From: an uncultured Sterolibacteriaceae bacterium
Lineage (GTDB): Bacteria; Pseudomonadota; Gammaproteobacteria; Burkholderiales; Rhodocyclaceae
NCBI GenBank assembly: GCA_937888595.1
Contig: CALARK010000025.1
Location: forward strand, 14,885 to 78,884
Length of the DNA stretch: 64,000 bases
Direction of reading: 5' to 3'
Position 1 is the first letter of the stretch. Each line of letters opens with the position of its first letter. A model generated the notes under the pieces. That model was given only the letters and a program-made list of their open reading frames with translations. It was not told where the DNA came from and ran no database searches. This document shows positions 7,753-15,465 of the stretch, piece after piece. The position numbers and the translations under genes were made by a program.

Positions 7753-9204
7753 CTAGCCGAGCATGCGCGCCGCTTCGTGGAACCAGCGCGTCAGGTAGGG
7801 GGGGATCCACAGGCCGAGCATCAGCACCAGGCCGAGATGGACGAACACCGGCGTGATGGCGGGCGCGTGCGGCAGGCGCTTCGCCTCCGTCTCGCCGAAG
7901 ACCATCGGCTGCACCTTGCCGAAGATGGCGGCGAAGGCGACGCCGAGCGCCAGCAGCAGGATCGGCGTCGCCCAGGCGTGGTGCTTCATGGCGTGCGTCA
8001 GGATCATGAACTCGCTGGCGAACACGCCGAAGGGCGGCATGCCGAGGATGGCGAGGGTGCCGAGCATCAGGCCCCAGCCGATCAGCGGATTGATCTTCAT
8101 GAGGCCGCGGATGTCCGCCATGATCTGCGTGCCGGTCTTCTGCGTGGCGTGGCCGACGGCGAAGAAGATCGCCGACTTGGTCAGCGAATGCATGGTCATG
8201 TGCAGCAGGCCAGCGAAGTTGGCGACCGCGCCACCCATGCCGAAGGCGAAGGTGATCAGGCCCATGTGCTCGATGGACGAATAGGCGAACATGCGCTTGA
8301 CGTCCTTCTGCCGCGACAGGAAGAACGCGGCCAGCAGGAGGGTGAACAGGCCGAAGCCCATCATCAGGTTGCCGGCGAAATTGTCGGGAATGGCGCCGTC
8401 GGCGAGCACCTTGACGCGCAGGATGGCGTAGAGCGCGACGTTGAGCAGCAGGCCCGAAAGCACTGCCGAGACCGGCGTCGGGCCTTCGGCGTGGGCGTCG
8501 GGCAGCCAGTTGTGCAGCGGCGCGAGGCCGACCTTGGTGCCGTAGCCGACCAGCAGGAAGATGAAGGCGAGCACCATGATGGCGGGTTCGAGCTGGCCCT
8601 TGACCTCGACGAGATGCGTCCACAAGAGCGCGGTGCCGCTGTGGCCGAGCACACGCTCGGCGGCGAAGTAGAGCAGGATGGTGCCGAACAGCGCCTGCGC
8701 GATGCCGACGCCGCAGAGGATGAAGTATTTCCATGCCGCTTCGAGCGAGGCCGGCGTGCGGTAGAGCGAAACCAGCAGCACGGTGGTCAGCGTCGCCGCT
8801 TCCATCATCACCCAGAGCAGGCCGAGGTTGTTGGTGGTCAGCGCCGCCAGCATGGTGAACATGAAGAACTGGTACATGCTCTTGTAGAGGCGCAGGCGCG
8901 GCTTGGTCAGGCGGCCGTGCGCCGCCTCGTTGGCCATGTAGGGACCGGAGAAGATGCTGGTGGTCAGGCCGACGAAGGCGGTCAGCGCGACGAAGAAGAC
9001 GTTGAGCGAATCGATGAAGAACTGCTCGCCGAAGGCAAAGCGCGGGCCGTTGGCGACGATCTCGACCGTGAGGCCGGCGGCGGCGAGGAAGGTGCCGAGG
9101 CTGGCGAGGACATTCAGGTTGGGCGCCCAGGCGCGCTCGCCCGCCACCGTCAGCAGCGCACCGCTGACGAGGGGAATGGCGAGCATGAGGATGAAGAGAT
9201 CCAT
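7753..9204 (-). CDS. hyfF: HyfF-like antiporter-type membrane subunit
   Basis: 483 residues, almost wholly hydrophobic, about 14 membrane helices. It belongs to the NuoL/M/N and Mrp antiporter family and matches the HyfF branch. The proton-channel signature VGYGTKVGLAPLHNWLPDAHAEGPTPVSA lies near residues 240-270, and a membrane-embedded Glu occurs in LLWVMMEAATLTTV. It should be one of two proton- or sodium-translocating subunits of this complex. It sits four bases after hyfE, and its stop lies 15 bases before the hyfG start. Confidence 0.92.
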   Translation of the reverse strand: MDLFILMLAIPLVSGALLTVAGERAWAPNLNVLASLGTFLAAAGLTVEIVANGPRFAFGEQFFIDSLNVFFVALTAFVGLTTSIFSGPYMANEAAHGRLTKPRLRLYKSMYQFFMFTMLAALTTNNLGLLWVMMEAATLTTVLLVSLYRTPASLEAAWKYFILCGVGIAQALFGTILLYFAAERVLGHSGTALLWTHLVEVKGQLEPAIMVLAFIFLLVGYGTKVGLAPLHNWLPDAHAEGPTPVSAVLSGLLLNVALYAILRVKVLADGAIPDNFAGNLMMGFGLFTLLLAAFFLSRQKDVKRMFAYSSIEHMGLITFAFGMGGAVANFAGLLHMTMHSLTKSAIFFAVGHATQKTGTQIMADIRGLMKINPLIGWGLMLGTLAILGMPPFGVFASEFMILTHAMKHHAWATPILLLALGVAFAAIFGKVQPMVFGETEAKRLPHAPAITPVFVHLGLVLMLGLWIPPYLTRWFHEAARMLG

Positions 9205-9208
9205 GGGC

Positions 9209-9877
9209 TCAGTTGTCCTTCAGGCGTTCCATGTGATGGATGTCGAGGCTGTCGAACTGGTCGCGGATCTGGAAGAAGAACACGCCGAGGATGATCACGC
9301 CGACCAGCACGTCGAGGGCGATGCCGAGCTCGACCACCATCGGCATGCCGTAGGTGGCGCTGGTGGCGGCGAGGAACAGGCCGTTCTCCATCGACAGGAA
9401 GCCGACCACCTGCGTGACGGCCTTGCGGCGCGTGATCATCATCAGGAAGGCGAGCATCACGACGGCAAGGGCTATGCCGAGCGTGCCGCGCGCGATCGAG
9501 CTGGACAGCTCGGAGATCGGCAGCGCGACGTTGAAGGAGATCATCACCAGCGCGATGCCGATCAGCATGGTGGTCGGGATGTTGATCAGCGGCTCGACCT
9601 CGCCCTTGACGTGCAGCCGGCGCACCAGCCGGTGCAGGATCCACGGCAGCAGGAAGGCCTTGAGGGTCAGCGTCAGCGCGGCGGAGTAATAAAGATGCGA
9701 CTGGCCGGTCTTGACGGCGACCACCAGCGTGGACAGGAACAGCGTGAAGCCCTGCAGCGCGAAGAGGTCGATGAGCTTGAGCACGCGGCGCTGCGCCAGC
9801 ATGGCGAAGGCGAGCAGCAGGATCACCGAGGCGAACAGGTTGATGAGCTGCGCCGACAGCGGTATCACGGCATTCAT
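9209..9877 (-). CDS. hyfE: HyfE-like membrane subunit
   Basis: 222 residues with about six or seven membrane helices and a short hydrophilic C-terminus ending MERLKDN. The C-terminal half resembles NuoK-type subunits, the arrangement known for HyfE. It overlaps the end of hyfC by ATGA, so translation is coupled. A small internal subunit such as this normally links the antiporter modules to the rest of the membrane arm. Confidence 0.88.
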   Translation of the reverse strand: MNAVIPLSAQLINLFASVILLLAFAMLAQRRVLKLIDLFALQGFTLFLSTLVVAVKTGQSHLYYSAALTLTLKAFLLPWILHRLVRRLHVKGEVEPLINIPTTMLIGIALVMISFNVALPISELSSSIARGTLGIALAVVMLAFLMMITRRKAVTQVVGFLSMENGLFLAATSATYGMPMVVELGIALDVLVGVIILGVFFFQIRDQFDSLDIHHMERLKDN

Positions 9878-10833
9878 ACGCGGTTCTCCAGCAGCAGCTT
9901 GACCAGCATGCCGAGCACCGCGAGCAGGAAGGCGGTGCCGAGGAACTCAGGCGCGCGGAAGATGCGCATCTTGGCGTTGATCGTCTCGATCAGCGCGAGC
10001 AGGAAGCCGCCGATGCCCAGCTTGAGCAGCAGCAGCGGGATCGCGGCCAGCAGCGCGAGGAAGTTGTCGCGCTCGGCGATGCCCCAGGGGAAGAACAGCG
10101 CAAGGCCGAGGCAGGAATAGGCGTAGAGCTTGAGGCTCGCCGCCCACTCGATGAGGGCGAGGTGGCGGCCGGAGTATTCGAGGATCATCGCCTCGTGGAT
10201 CATGGTCAACTCGAGGTGGGTGGCCGGGTTGTCGACCGGTACGCGCGCGTTCTCGGCCAGCGACACCATGGTGAAGGCGACGCCGGCAAAGGCGAGGCTC
10301 GGGTAGATGATGAAGTCGCGGTGGGCGAGCGTCTCGACGATGGTCGCCACCGAGGTGGATTGCACGATCAACGCGACGGTGAAGATGACGATCAGCAGCG
10401 CCGGCTCGGCGAGGAAGCCGACCAGCATCTCGCGCCGGCCGCCGAGCGTGCCGAAGGAGGTGCCGATGTCCATGCCGGCCAGCGCGATGAAGACACGCGC
10501 CAGGCCGAACACGCCGACCAGCGCCAGCGCATCGGCCGCAGGTGCGAACGGCAGGTCGGTCGACAGGCTGGGGATGATCGCGCAGGCGAGCACCATGCAG
10601 CCGAAGATGACGAAGGGTGCGGCGCGGAACAGCGACGAGGCGCCGTGCGCCAGCACGACGTCCTTGTGGAACAGCTTGTGCAGCATGTAGTAGGGCTGCA
10701 GCAGCGGAGGCGCGCCACGGTTCTGCAGCCAGGCGCGGCACTGGTTGACCCAGCCGGTCAGCAGCGGCGCCAGTGCCAGCGCCAGGACGATGGCGAACAG
10801 CTGGCCGAGGAATCCGGAGAGGCTGAATGTCAT
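9874..10833 (-). CDS. hyfC: HyfC/NuoH-like membrane anchor subunit
   Basis: 319 residues from the ATG at 10833; a longer open frame continues upstream but runs through hyfB and is discarded. About eight membrane helices. The conserved NuoH-type stretch with AENARVPVDNPATHLELTMIHEAM is present; in complex I this region lies at the junction between the peripheral arm and the proton path. It overlaps hyfB by four bases and hyfE by four bases. It connects the HyfI/HyfG module to the pumping subunits. Confidence 0.92.
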   Translation of the reverse strand: MTFSLSGFLGQLFAIVLALALAPLLTGWVNQCRAWLQNRGAPPLLQPYYMLHKLFHKDVVLAHGASSLFRAAPFVIFGCMVLACAIIPSLSTDLPFAPAADALALVGVFGLARVFIALAGMDIGTSFGTLGGRREMLVGFLAEPALLIVIFTVALIVQSTSVATIVETLAHRDFIIYPSLAFAGVAFTMVSLAENARVPVDNPATHLELTMIHEAMILEYSGRHLALIEWAASLKLYAYSCLGLALFFPWGIAERDNFLALLAAIPLLLLKLGIGGFLLALIETINAKMRIFRAPEFLGTAFLLAVLGMLVKLLLENRV

Positions 10834-12860
10834 GGCCGGGCGACGAGCAGCAGCAGGATGAGGGTGACGAAGCTGTACATCAGGTAGACCGCGATGCGGC
10901 CGCCCTGCAGGTGCGTGATCAGCGTCGACACCCAGGCGGCGGCACGGGCAACCGGCAGGTAGAGCCAGTACCAGAAATGGTCCTCGACCTTGACCGAGTA
11001 GTAGGGTTCCTTGTCGCGGAGGGTCGGGAAATGGCGCTCCATGCGGAACATCGGCTCGAAGATGCGGCGGATCGGCTGCGAGAAGCCCTCGGCGGTGTCC
11101 TGCGCGCGCGGTCCCTGGAAGTGGTAGCCGCAATCCCACGCGGGCGAGCGGCGCACGCGGCCGTGGTAGAGGCGGCGCACCAGCCAGCGGCCGAACAGCA
11201 GCGTGGCGACGATGAAGGCGAGGAACAGCAGCGGCTCGTAGCTGGCCCGCTCCGGCGAGATCGGTGCGAGCATCCACCAGCCGTTTTCGGCGACACGGTC
11301 GGCGAGGCCCTTGCCAAGCAGTTGCTGCGTCGCGGCGTCGATGCGCAGGATGATCGTGCCGGGCAGCACGCCGAGCAGCAGGGTCAGCCCGCCGAGCCAG
11401 ACCAGGCCGAGGCGTTCCCAGGGTCCGGCGTCATGCGCGTCCTTGAGGGCCGGCTCGCGCATCTGGCCGAGGAAGATGATGCCGTAGAACTTGACCATGG
11501 CGAAGCCGGCCAGTGCGGCCACCAGCGCGACGATCGCGGCGGCGACGGGCACCACCATGTTGAGCCAGGGATGCGGCAGCCCCGGCGAGAACAGGAAGCC
11601 CTGCAGCAGCAGCCATTCGGAAACGAAGCCGGACAGCGGCGGCAGGCCGGCGCCGGCGATCACGCCGGCCAGCGCCAGCCAGGCCACCCAGGGCATCGGG
11701 CCGATCAGGCCGCCGAGCTTGCCGAGGCTGCGCTCCTTCGTCGCGTGCAGCACCGAGCCGGTACAGAGGAACAGCAGGCTCTTGAAGCCGGCATGGGCGA
11801 GGCAGTGGTAGAGGACGGCGGTCAGCGCCAGCGCGGCGAGCGCCTCCATGGCGTAGGCGTGGAAGATCAGCGTCAGACCGATGCCGACGGCGATCAGGCC
11901 GATGTTCTCGATCGATGAGTAGGCGAGCAGGCGCTTCATGTCGGACTGTACCGTCGCGTAGAACACGCCGAACAGGGCGGTCAGCAGGCCGATGGCGAGC
12001 GCCACCACGCCCCACCACCAGAGCGTCATGCCGACGAGGTCGAAGCTGACGCGCAGCAGGCCGTAGATGGCAGTCTTGAGCATCACGCCGCTCATCAGCG
12101 CCGACACCGGCGATGGGGCCGCCGGATGCGCCTCGGGCAGCCACACATGGACGGGCAGCAGGCCCGCCTTGGCGCCGAAGCCGAACAGCGCCAGCAGGAA
12201 GGCCACCGAGCCCCAGAAGGGCGACAGTTCCTGCGCGCGCATGCCGGCAAACGTGTAGTCGCCGCTGCCACCGACGCCGCCGGTCATCACGCCGAAGGAC
12301 AGCAGGATGGCGATGGCACCGACGTGGGCGATCAGCAGGTAGAGGTAGCCGGCCTGGCGGATCGCGGCATGCCGGTGGTCGGTGGTGACGAGGAAGAAGG
12401 AGCTCAGCGCCATCGTCTCCCAGGCCACCATGAAGGCATAGGCGTCGTCGGCCAGCAGCACCATCAGCATGCTGGCGAGGAACAGGTGGTATTCGACGCA
12501 CAGCACGCCGGGCGCCGTGCCCTGCCCGCCCTGGCCCGGATGGCGGAAATAGCCGGCGGCGTAGATGGAAATGCCGGCGGAGACGATGCCCAGCAGCAGC
12601 ACGAACACGGCGGAAAGATTGTCGAGCCGGAGGTGGAAGGGCAGGTCGGGCAGGCCGATGGCGAGCACGGCGGTCTGTGCCGGGCTGCCCAGCGAGCCCA
12701 GCGCGACCAGGCCGGCGACGATGCCGACGAGTGCGCCGAGCGGGAACAGCGTGCGGGCGATGAAGCGGGTATTGCGCGGCGCCACCAGCCCCGCCGCCCC
12801 GATCGCCAGCCAGGCGCAGGCGACGATCAGCAGGGTGTCGATGGGCAGCAGGCCGGGCAC
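10830..12860 (-). CDS. hyfB: HyfB-like antiporter-type membrane subunit
   Basis: 676 residues starting with GTG at 12860, two bases after the stop of the gamma-carbonic anhydrase gene. About 16 membrane helices. The signature GAKAGLLPVHVWLPEAHPAAPSPVSA marks it as NuoL/HyfB type, with the membrane Glu in MVAWETMALSS. It is the second antiporter-like subunit. HyfD is absent, as are the ferredoxin-type subunits HyfA and HyfH, so the operon encodes a reduced complex of six subunits. Tight coupling with the carbonic anhydrase gene suggests a shared function. Confidence 0.92.
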   Translation of the reverse strand: MPGLLPIDTLLIVACAWLAIGAAGLVAPRNTRFIARTLFPLGALVGIVAGLVALGSLGSPAQTAVLAIGLPDLPFHLRLDNLSAVFVLLLGIVSAGISIYAAGYFRHPGQGGQGTAPGVLCVEYHLFLASMLMVLLADDAYAFMVAWETMALSSFFLVTTDHRHAAIRQAGYLYLLIAHVGAIAILLSFGVMTGGVGGSGDYTFAGMRAQELSPFWGSVAFLLALFGFGAKAGLLPVHVWLPEAHPAAPSPVSALMSGVMLKTAIYGLLRVSFDLVGMTLWWWGVVALAIGLLTALFGVFYATVQSDMKRLLAYSSIENIGLIAVGIGLTLIFHAYAMEALAALALTAVLYHCLAHAGFKSLLFLCTGSVLHATKERSLGKLGGLIGPMPWVAWLALAGVIAGAGLPPLSGFVSEWLLLQGFLFSPGLPHPWLNMVVPVAAAIVALVAALAGFAMVKFYGIIFLGQMREPALKDAHDAGPWERLGLVWLGGLTLLLGVLPGTIILRIDAATQQLLGKGLADRVAENGWWMLAPISPERASYEPLLFLAFIVATLLFGRWLVRRLYHGRVRRSPAWDCGYHFQGPRAQDTAEGFSQPIRRIFEPMFRMERHFPTLRDKEPYYSVKVEDHFWYWLYLPVARAAAWVSTLITHLQGGRIAVYLMYSFVTLILLLLVARP

Positions 12861-12862
12861 GA

Positions 12863-13423
12863 TCAGAATTCGTTGCGAATCCGGTTGTAGCCCTGCACCA
12901 GGCTGCGGTTGGCAGCCACGACGCTCTCCGAGAAACTCGTCGCATCACCCGTCACCGGCTGGATGTTGGCCAGCTCGGCATCGGAATGGACGTTGGTGGT
13001 CGAGGGGATGTAGAAGCCGGGCGGCACGTGGCAGCCCTCGACGACGGAGTTGTGGCGCACCACCGACCCGTCGCCGACGGTGCAGTTGAACAGCACCGAA
13101 TTGAAGCCGATGAAGACGTTGTTGCCGACCGTGCAGGGGCCGTGCACGATGGAGCGGTGGGCGATCGAGCTTTCGCGGCCGATCGTCACGCCGCCGCCGG
13201 CCTTGCAGTGGATGACCACGCCGTCCTGGATGTTGGAGCCGGCGCCGATGACGATGGGCTCCATCCCGCCCTGTGCATCGATCTCGTCGGCGCGGATGAC
13301 GGCGTAGGGGCCGATGAAAACATCCGCCTCGACGATCACCTTGCCGCACAGGATCGCGGTGGGATCGACGAAAGCGGACTCATGCACGACCGGAAGGTCG
13401 CCGGAAGGATTCTTGCGGATCAT
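12863..13423 (-). CDS. gamma-class carbonic anhydrase, first gene of complex-I-like operon
   Basis: 186 residues of left-handed beta-helix hexapeptide repeats. The zinc ligands of gamma-carbonic anhydrases are all present as H72, H89 and H94 (H-x16-H-x4-H), with the supporting residues R44, D46, Q66 and D67. The acidic loops of the archaeal Cam enzyme are missing, as in CamH and plant gamma-CA proteins. It should interconvert CO2 and bicarbonate in the cytoplasm, although some relatives are inactive. It is the first gene of the operon and lies two bases before hyfB. Plant mitochondrial complex I carries gamma-CA subunits, which makes this gene pairing notable. Confidence 0.9.
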   Translation of the reverse strand: MIRKNPSGDLPVVHESAFVDPTAILCGKVIVEADVFIGPYAVIRADEIDAQGGMEPIVIGAGSNIQDGVVIHCKAGGGVTIGRESSIAHRSIVHGPCTVGNNVFIGFNSVLFNCTVGDGSVVRHNSVVEGCHVPPGFYIPSTTNVHSDAELANIQPVTGDATSFSESVVAANRSLVQGYNRIRNEF

Positions 13424-13477
13424 GGGCTCGGACTCGGCGGCTCGTGGGTAAAGCGTCGATTCTAATGCGCCTCCCGT

Positions 13478-15418
13478 TCAGAACACCAGATTCATCATGA
13501 CCATCAGCACGGCGATGAACAGCACGGTCATGATGCCGCCGGCGCGCATGAAATCGGCGACGCGGTAGCCGGCCGGTCCCATGATCAGGGCATTGACCTG
13601 GTGGGTCGGCAGGAAGAAGGAGTTCGAGGTCGCCAGCGCCACGGTCAGGGCGAACACCGCCGGGTTGGCGCCGGCGCCGATCGCGATGTTCACCGCCAGC
13701 GGCACCAGCAGCACGGTGGCGCCGACGTTGGACATGACCAGCGTGAAGAAGGTGGCGAGGATCGCGATGGCGAGCTGGATCACCCAGATCGGCGTGCCGC
13801 CGAGCAGCGCCAGCGTCTGCTGGGCGATCCAGGCCGCCGTGCCGCTGGTCTCGACCGCGAGGCCGAGCGGAATCAGGCTGGCGAGCAGGAACACCGACTT
13901 CCAGCTCACCGCGTGGTAGGCCTCCTCGATCTTCAGCACGCCCGACAGGACCATGCCGATGGCGCCGGCCATCAGCGCGATCGACAGGCGGATGTCGGTG
14001 AACAGGATCAAGCCCAGCGCGATGGCGAAGAAGAACAGTGCCGGCTTGACCTTGTTCGGCCGTAGCTCCTCGTGCGGATACTCGGTGGTGACGACGACGA
14101 AGTTCTTGTCGCGCTCGAGGTGGGCCAGCGCCTCCCAGGTGGTATGCGCCACGATGGCATCGCCGGCCATCAACGGCATGTCGCGGATGCCGTCGCCCTC
14201 GCGCAGGGTTTCGCCGCCGCGGTGCAGGGCCGTCATCGAGATGCCGTAGGTCTTGCGCATCCAGACGTCGCGGGCGCTCTTGCCGATCAGGTCGGAACCC
14301 GGCGGGATGACGACTTCGGCGATGCCGGCCTTGGTCGGCGCCAGCTGTTCGGCGAAGGTTTCGAGCTGGTCGCGCAGCTTGAGGCCGTTCTCCGCGGCGA
14401 ATTCGCGCAGGCGGTCGGGCGCGCCGAGGATGCCGAGCACGCTGCCCGGATAGATCTGCACGTCGCGGGCCGGGCCCATGCGCAGGTCGTTGTTGCCGCG
14501 GTGGATGGCGATGATGCGCAGGCGGTTGGGCGTCTCGATGTCGCCGATCAGCTGGTTCGCCACCGGGCTCTCTTTCGGCACGACCATCTCGTAGAGGGCG
14601 TAGTCGAGACCGTAGAGCTGCTGGAAGTAGTCGAGCGGGTCGTTGAAGCTGCCCGGATCTTCGGTTTGCGCCTTGCCCGGCAGCACGAAGCGGCCGGCGA
14701 GCACGAAATAGACGATGCCGGTCGCCAGCAGCGCCAGGCCGACCGGCGTGACGGAAAAGAGCGACCAGGTTTCCATCTGGTGCTCGGCCGGCAGGGCCTT
14801 GTTGGAGGTGAGGATCAGGTCGTTGAGCAGGATCAGCGGGCTGGAACCGACCATGGTGATGGTGCCGCCGAGGATGGCGCAGAAGCCCATCGGCATCAGC
14901 AGGCGGGACATGGGCAGGTTCGTGCGTGCCGAGATGCGGCTCACCACCGGCAGGAACAGTGCCGCGGCGCCGACGTTCTGCATGAAGCTGGAAATGAAGC
15001 CGACGGTGCCGGAGATGGCCGGGATGATGCGCGCCTCGGTCTGGCCGGCGAGCTTGAGGATGGTCGCCGCCACCTTGCTCATCAGGCCGGTCTTGTCGAG
15101 CGAAGCACCGATGATCATCACCGCGATGATCGACACCACCGCATTCGAGGAAAAGCCGCGGAACAGCTCGGTGCTCGGCACCAGCGGCTTCTCGAAGCCG
15201 AACACGCCATGGAAGTGGCTGATCAAACCGAGCAGCACCATGATGCTGACGGCCGCGACATCGACGCCGACCACCTCGAAGGCGAACAGGAACACCGTCA
15301 GCATCAGGATGCCGAGCACGACGGCGATCTGGCTGCTGGGCACGACGGTGGCGGCGATGCCCCAGGCGATCAGGAACAGGACGGCGGCGACGAGGGTCTT
15401 GGTATTCGGTTTGTTCAT
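13478..15418 (-). CDS. SLC13-family anion permease with two RCK_C domains
   Basis: 646 residues from the ATG at 15418, preceded by a purine-rich AGAAGAAAG; the longer open frame upstream overlaps the SulP gene and is rejected. Two halves of membrane helices (about 10-230 and 425-645) flank a soluble middle with two tandem TrkA-C/RCK-type regulatory domains (about 265-425). This is the usual layout of bacterial SLC13/DASS sodium- or proton-coupled transporters for sulfate and related anions or dicarboxylates. The substrate is unknown. A dispersed repeat sits 20 bases before the start. It lies downstream of a SulP gene on the same strand. Confidence 0.9.
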   Translation of the reverse strand: MNKPNTKTLVAAVLFLIAWGIAATVVPSSQIAVVLGILMLTVFLFAFEVVGVDVAAVSIMVLLGLISHFHGVFGFEKPLVPSTELFRGFSSNAVVSIIAVMIIGASLDKTGLMSKVAATILKLAGQTEARIIPAISGTVGFISSFMQNVGAAALFLPVVSRISARTNLPMSRLLMPMGFCAILGGTITMVGSSPLILLNDLILTSNKALPAEHQMETWSLFSVTPVGLALLATGIVYFVLAGRFVLPGKAQTEDPGSFNDPLDYFQQLYGLDYALYEMVVPKESPVANQLIGDIETPNRLRIIAIHRGNNDLRMGPARDVQIYPGSVLGILGAPDRLREFAAENGLKLRDQLETFAEQLAPTKAGIAEVVIPPGSDLIGKSARDVWMRKTYGISMTALHRGGETLREGDGIRDMPLMAGDAIVAHTTWEALAHLERDKNFVVVTTEYPHEELRPNKVKPALFFFAIALGLILFTDIRLSIALMAGAIGMVLSGVLKIEEAYHAVSWKSVFLLASLIPLGLAVETSGTAAWIAQQTLALLGGTPIWVIQLAIAILATFFTLVMSNVGATVLLVPLAVNIAIGAGANPAVFALTVALATSNSFFLPTHQVNALIMGPAGYRVADFMRAGGIMTVLFIAVLMVMMNLVF

Positions 15419-15437
15419 CTTTCTTCTACCTTCATGC

Positions 15438-15463
15438 AAAAGTCGGTGCGGGTGGGACGGCGT
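15438..15463 (+). repeat. dispersed 25 bp repeat, copy 4
   Basis: Slightly diverged (GGTGCGGGTGGGACGG). It lies between the SulP stop and the SLC13 start and ends three bases before the SulP stop codon. Confidence 0.8.
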
Positions 15464-15465
15464 GC

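Noticed and set aside
6247..9294. 1015-residue open frame on the plus strand
   Set aside because: It is the antisense shadow of hyfG and hyfF, with a composition typical of reversed GC-rich genes.
5645..12860. Hydrogenase-4 / formate hydrogenlyase
   Set aside because: The large subunit lacks all four nickel-binding cysteines and no maturation, ferredoxin-subunit or formate dehydrogenase genes are present.
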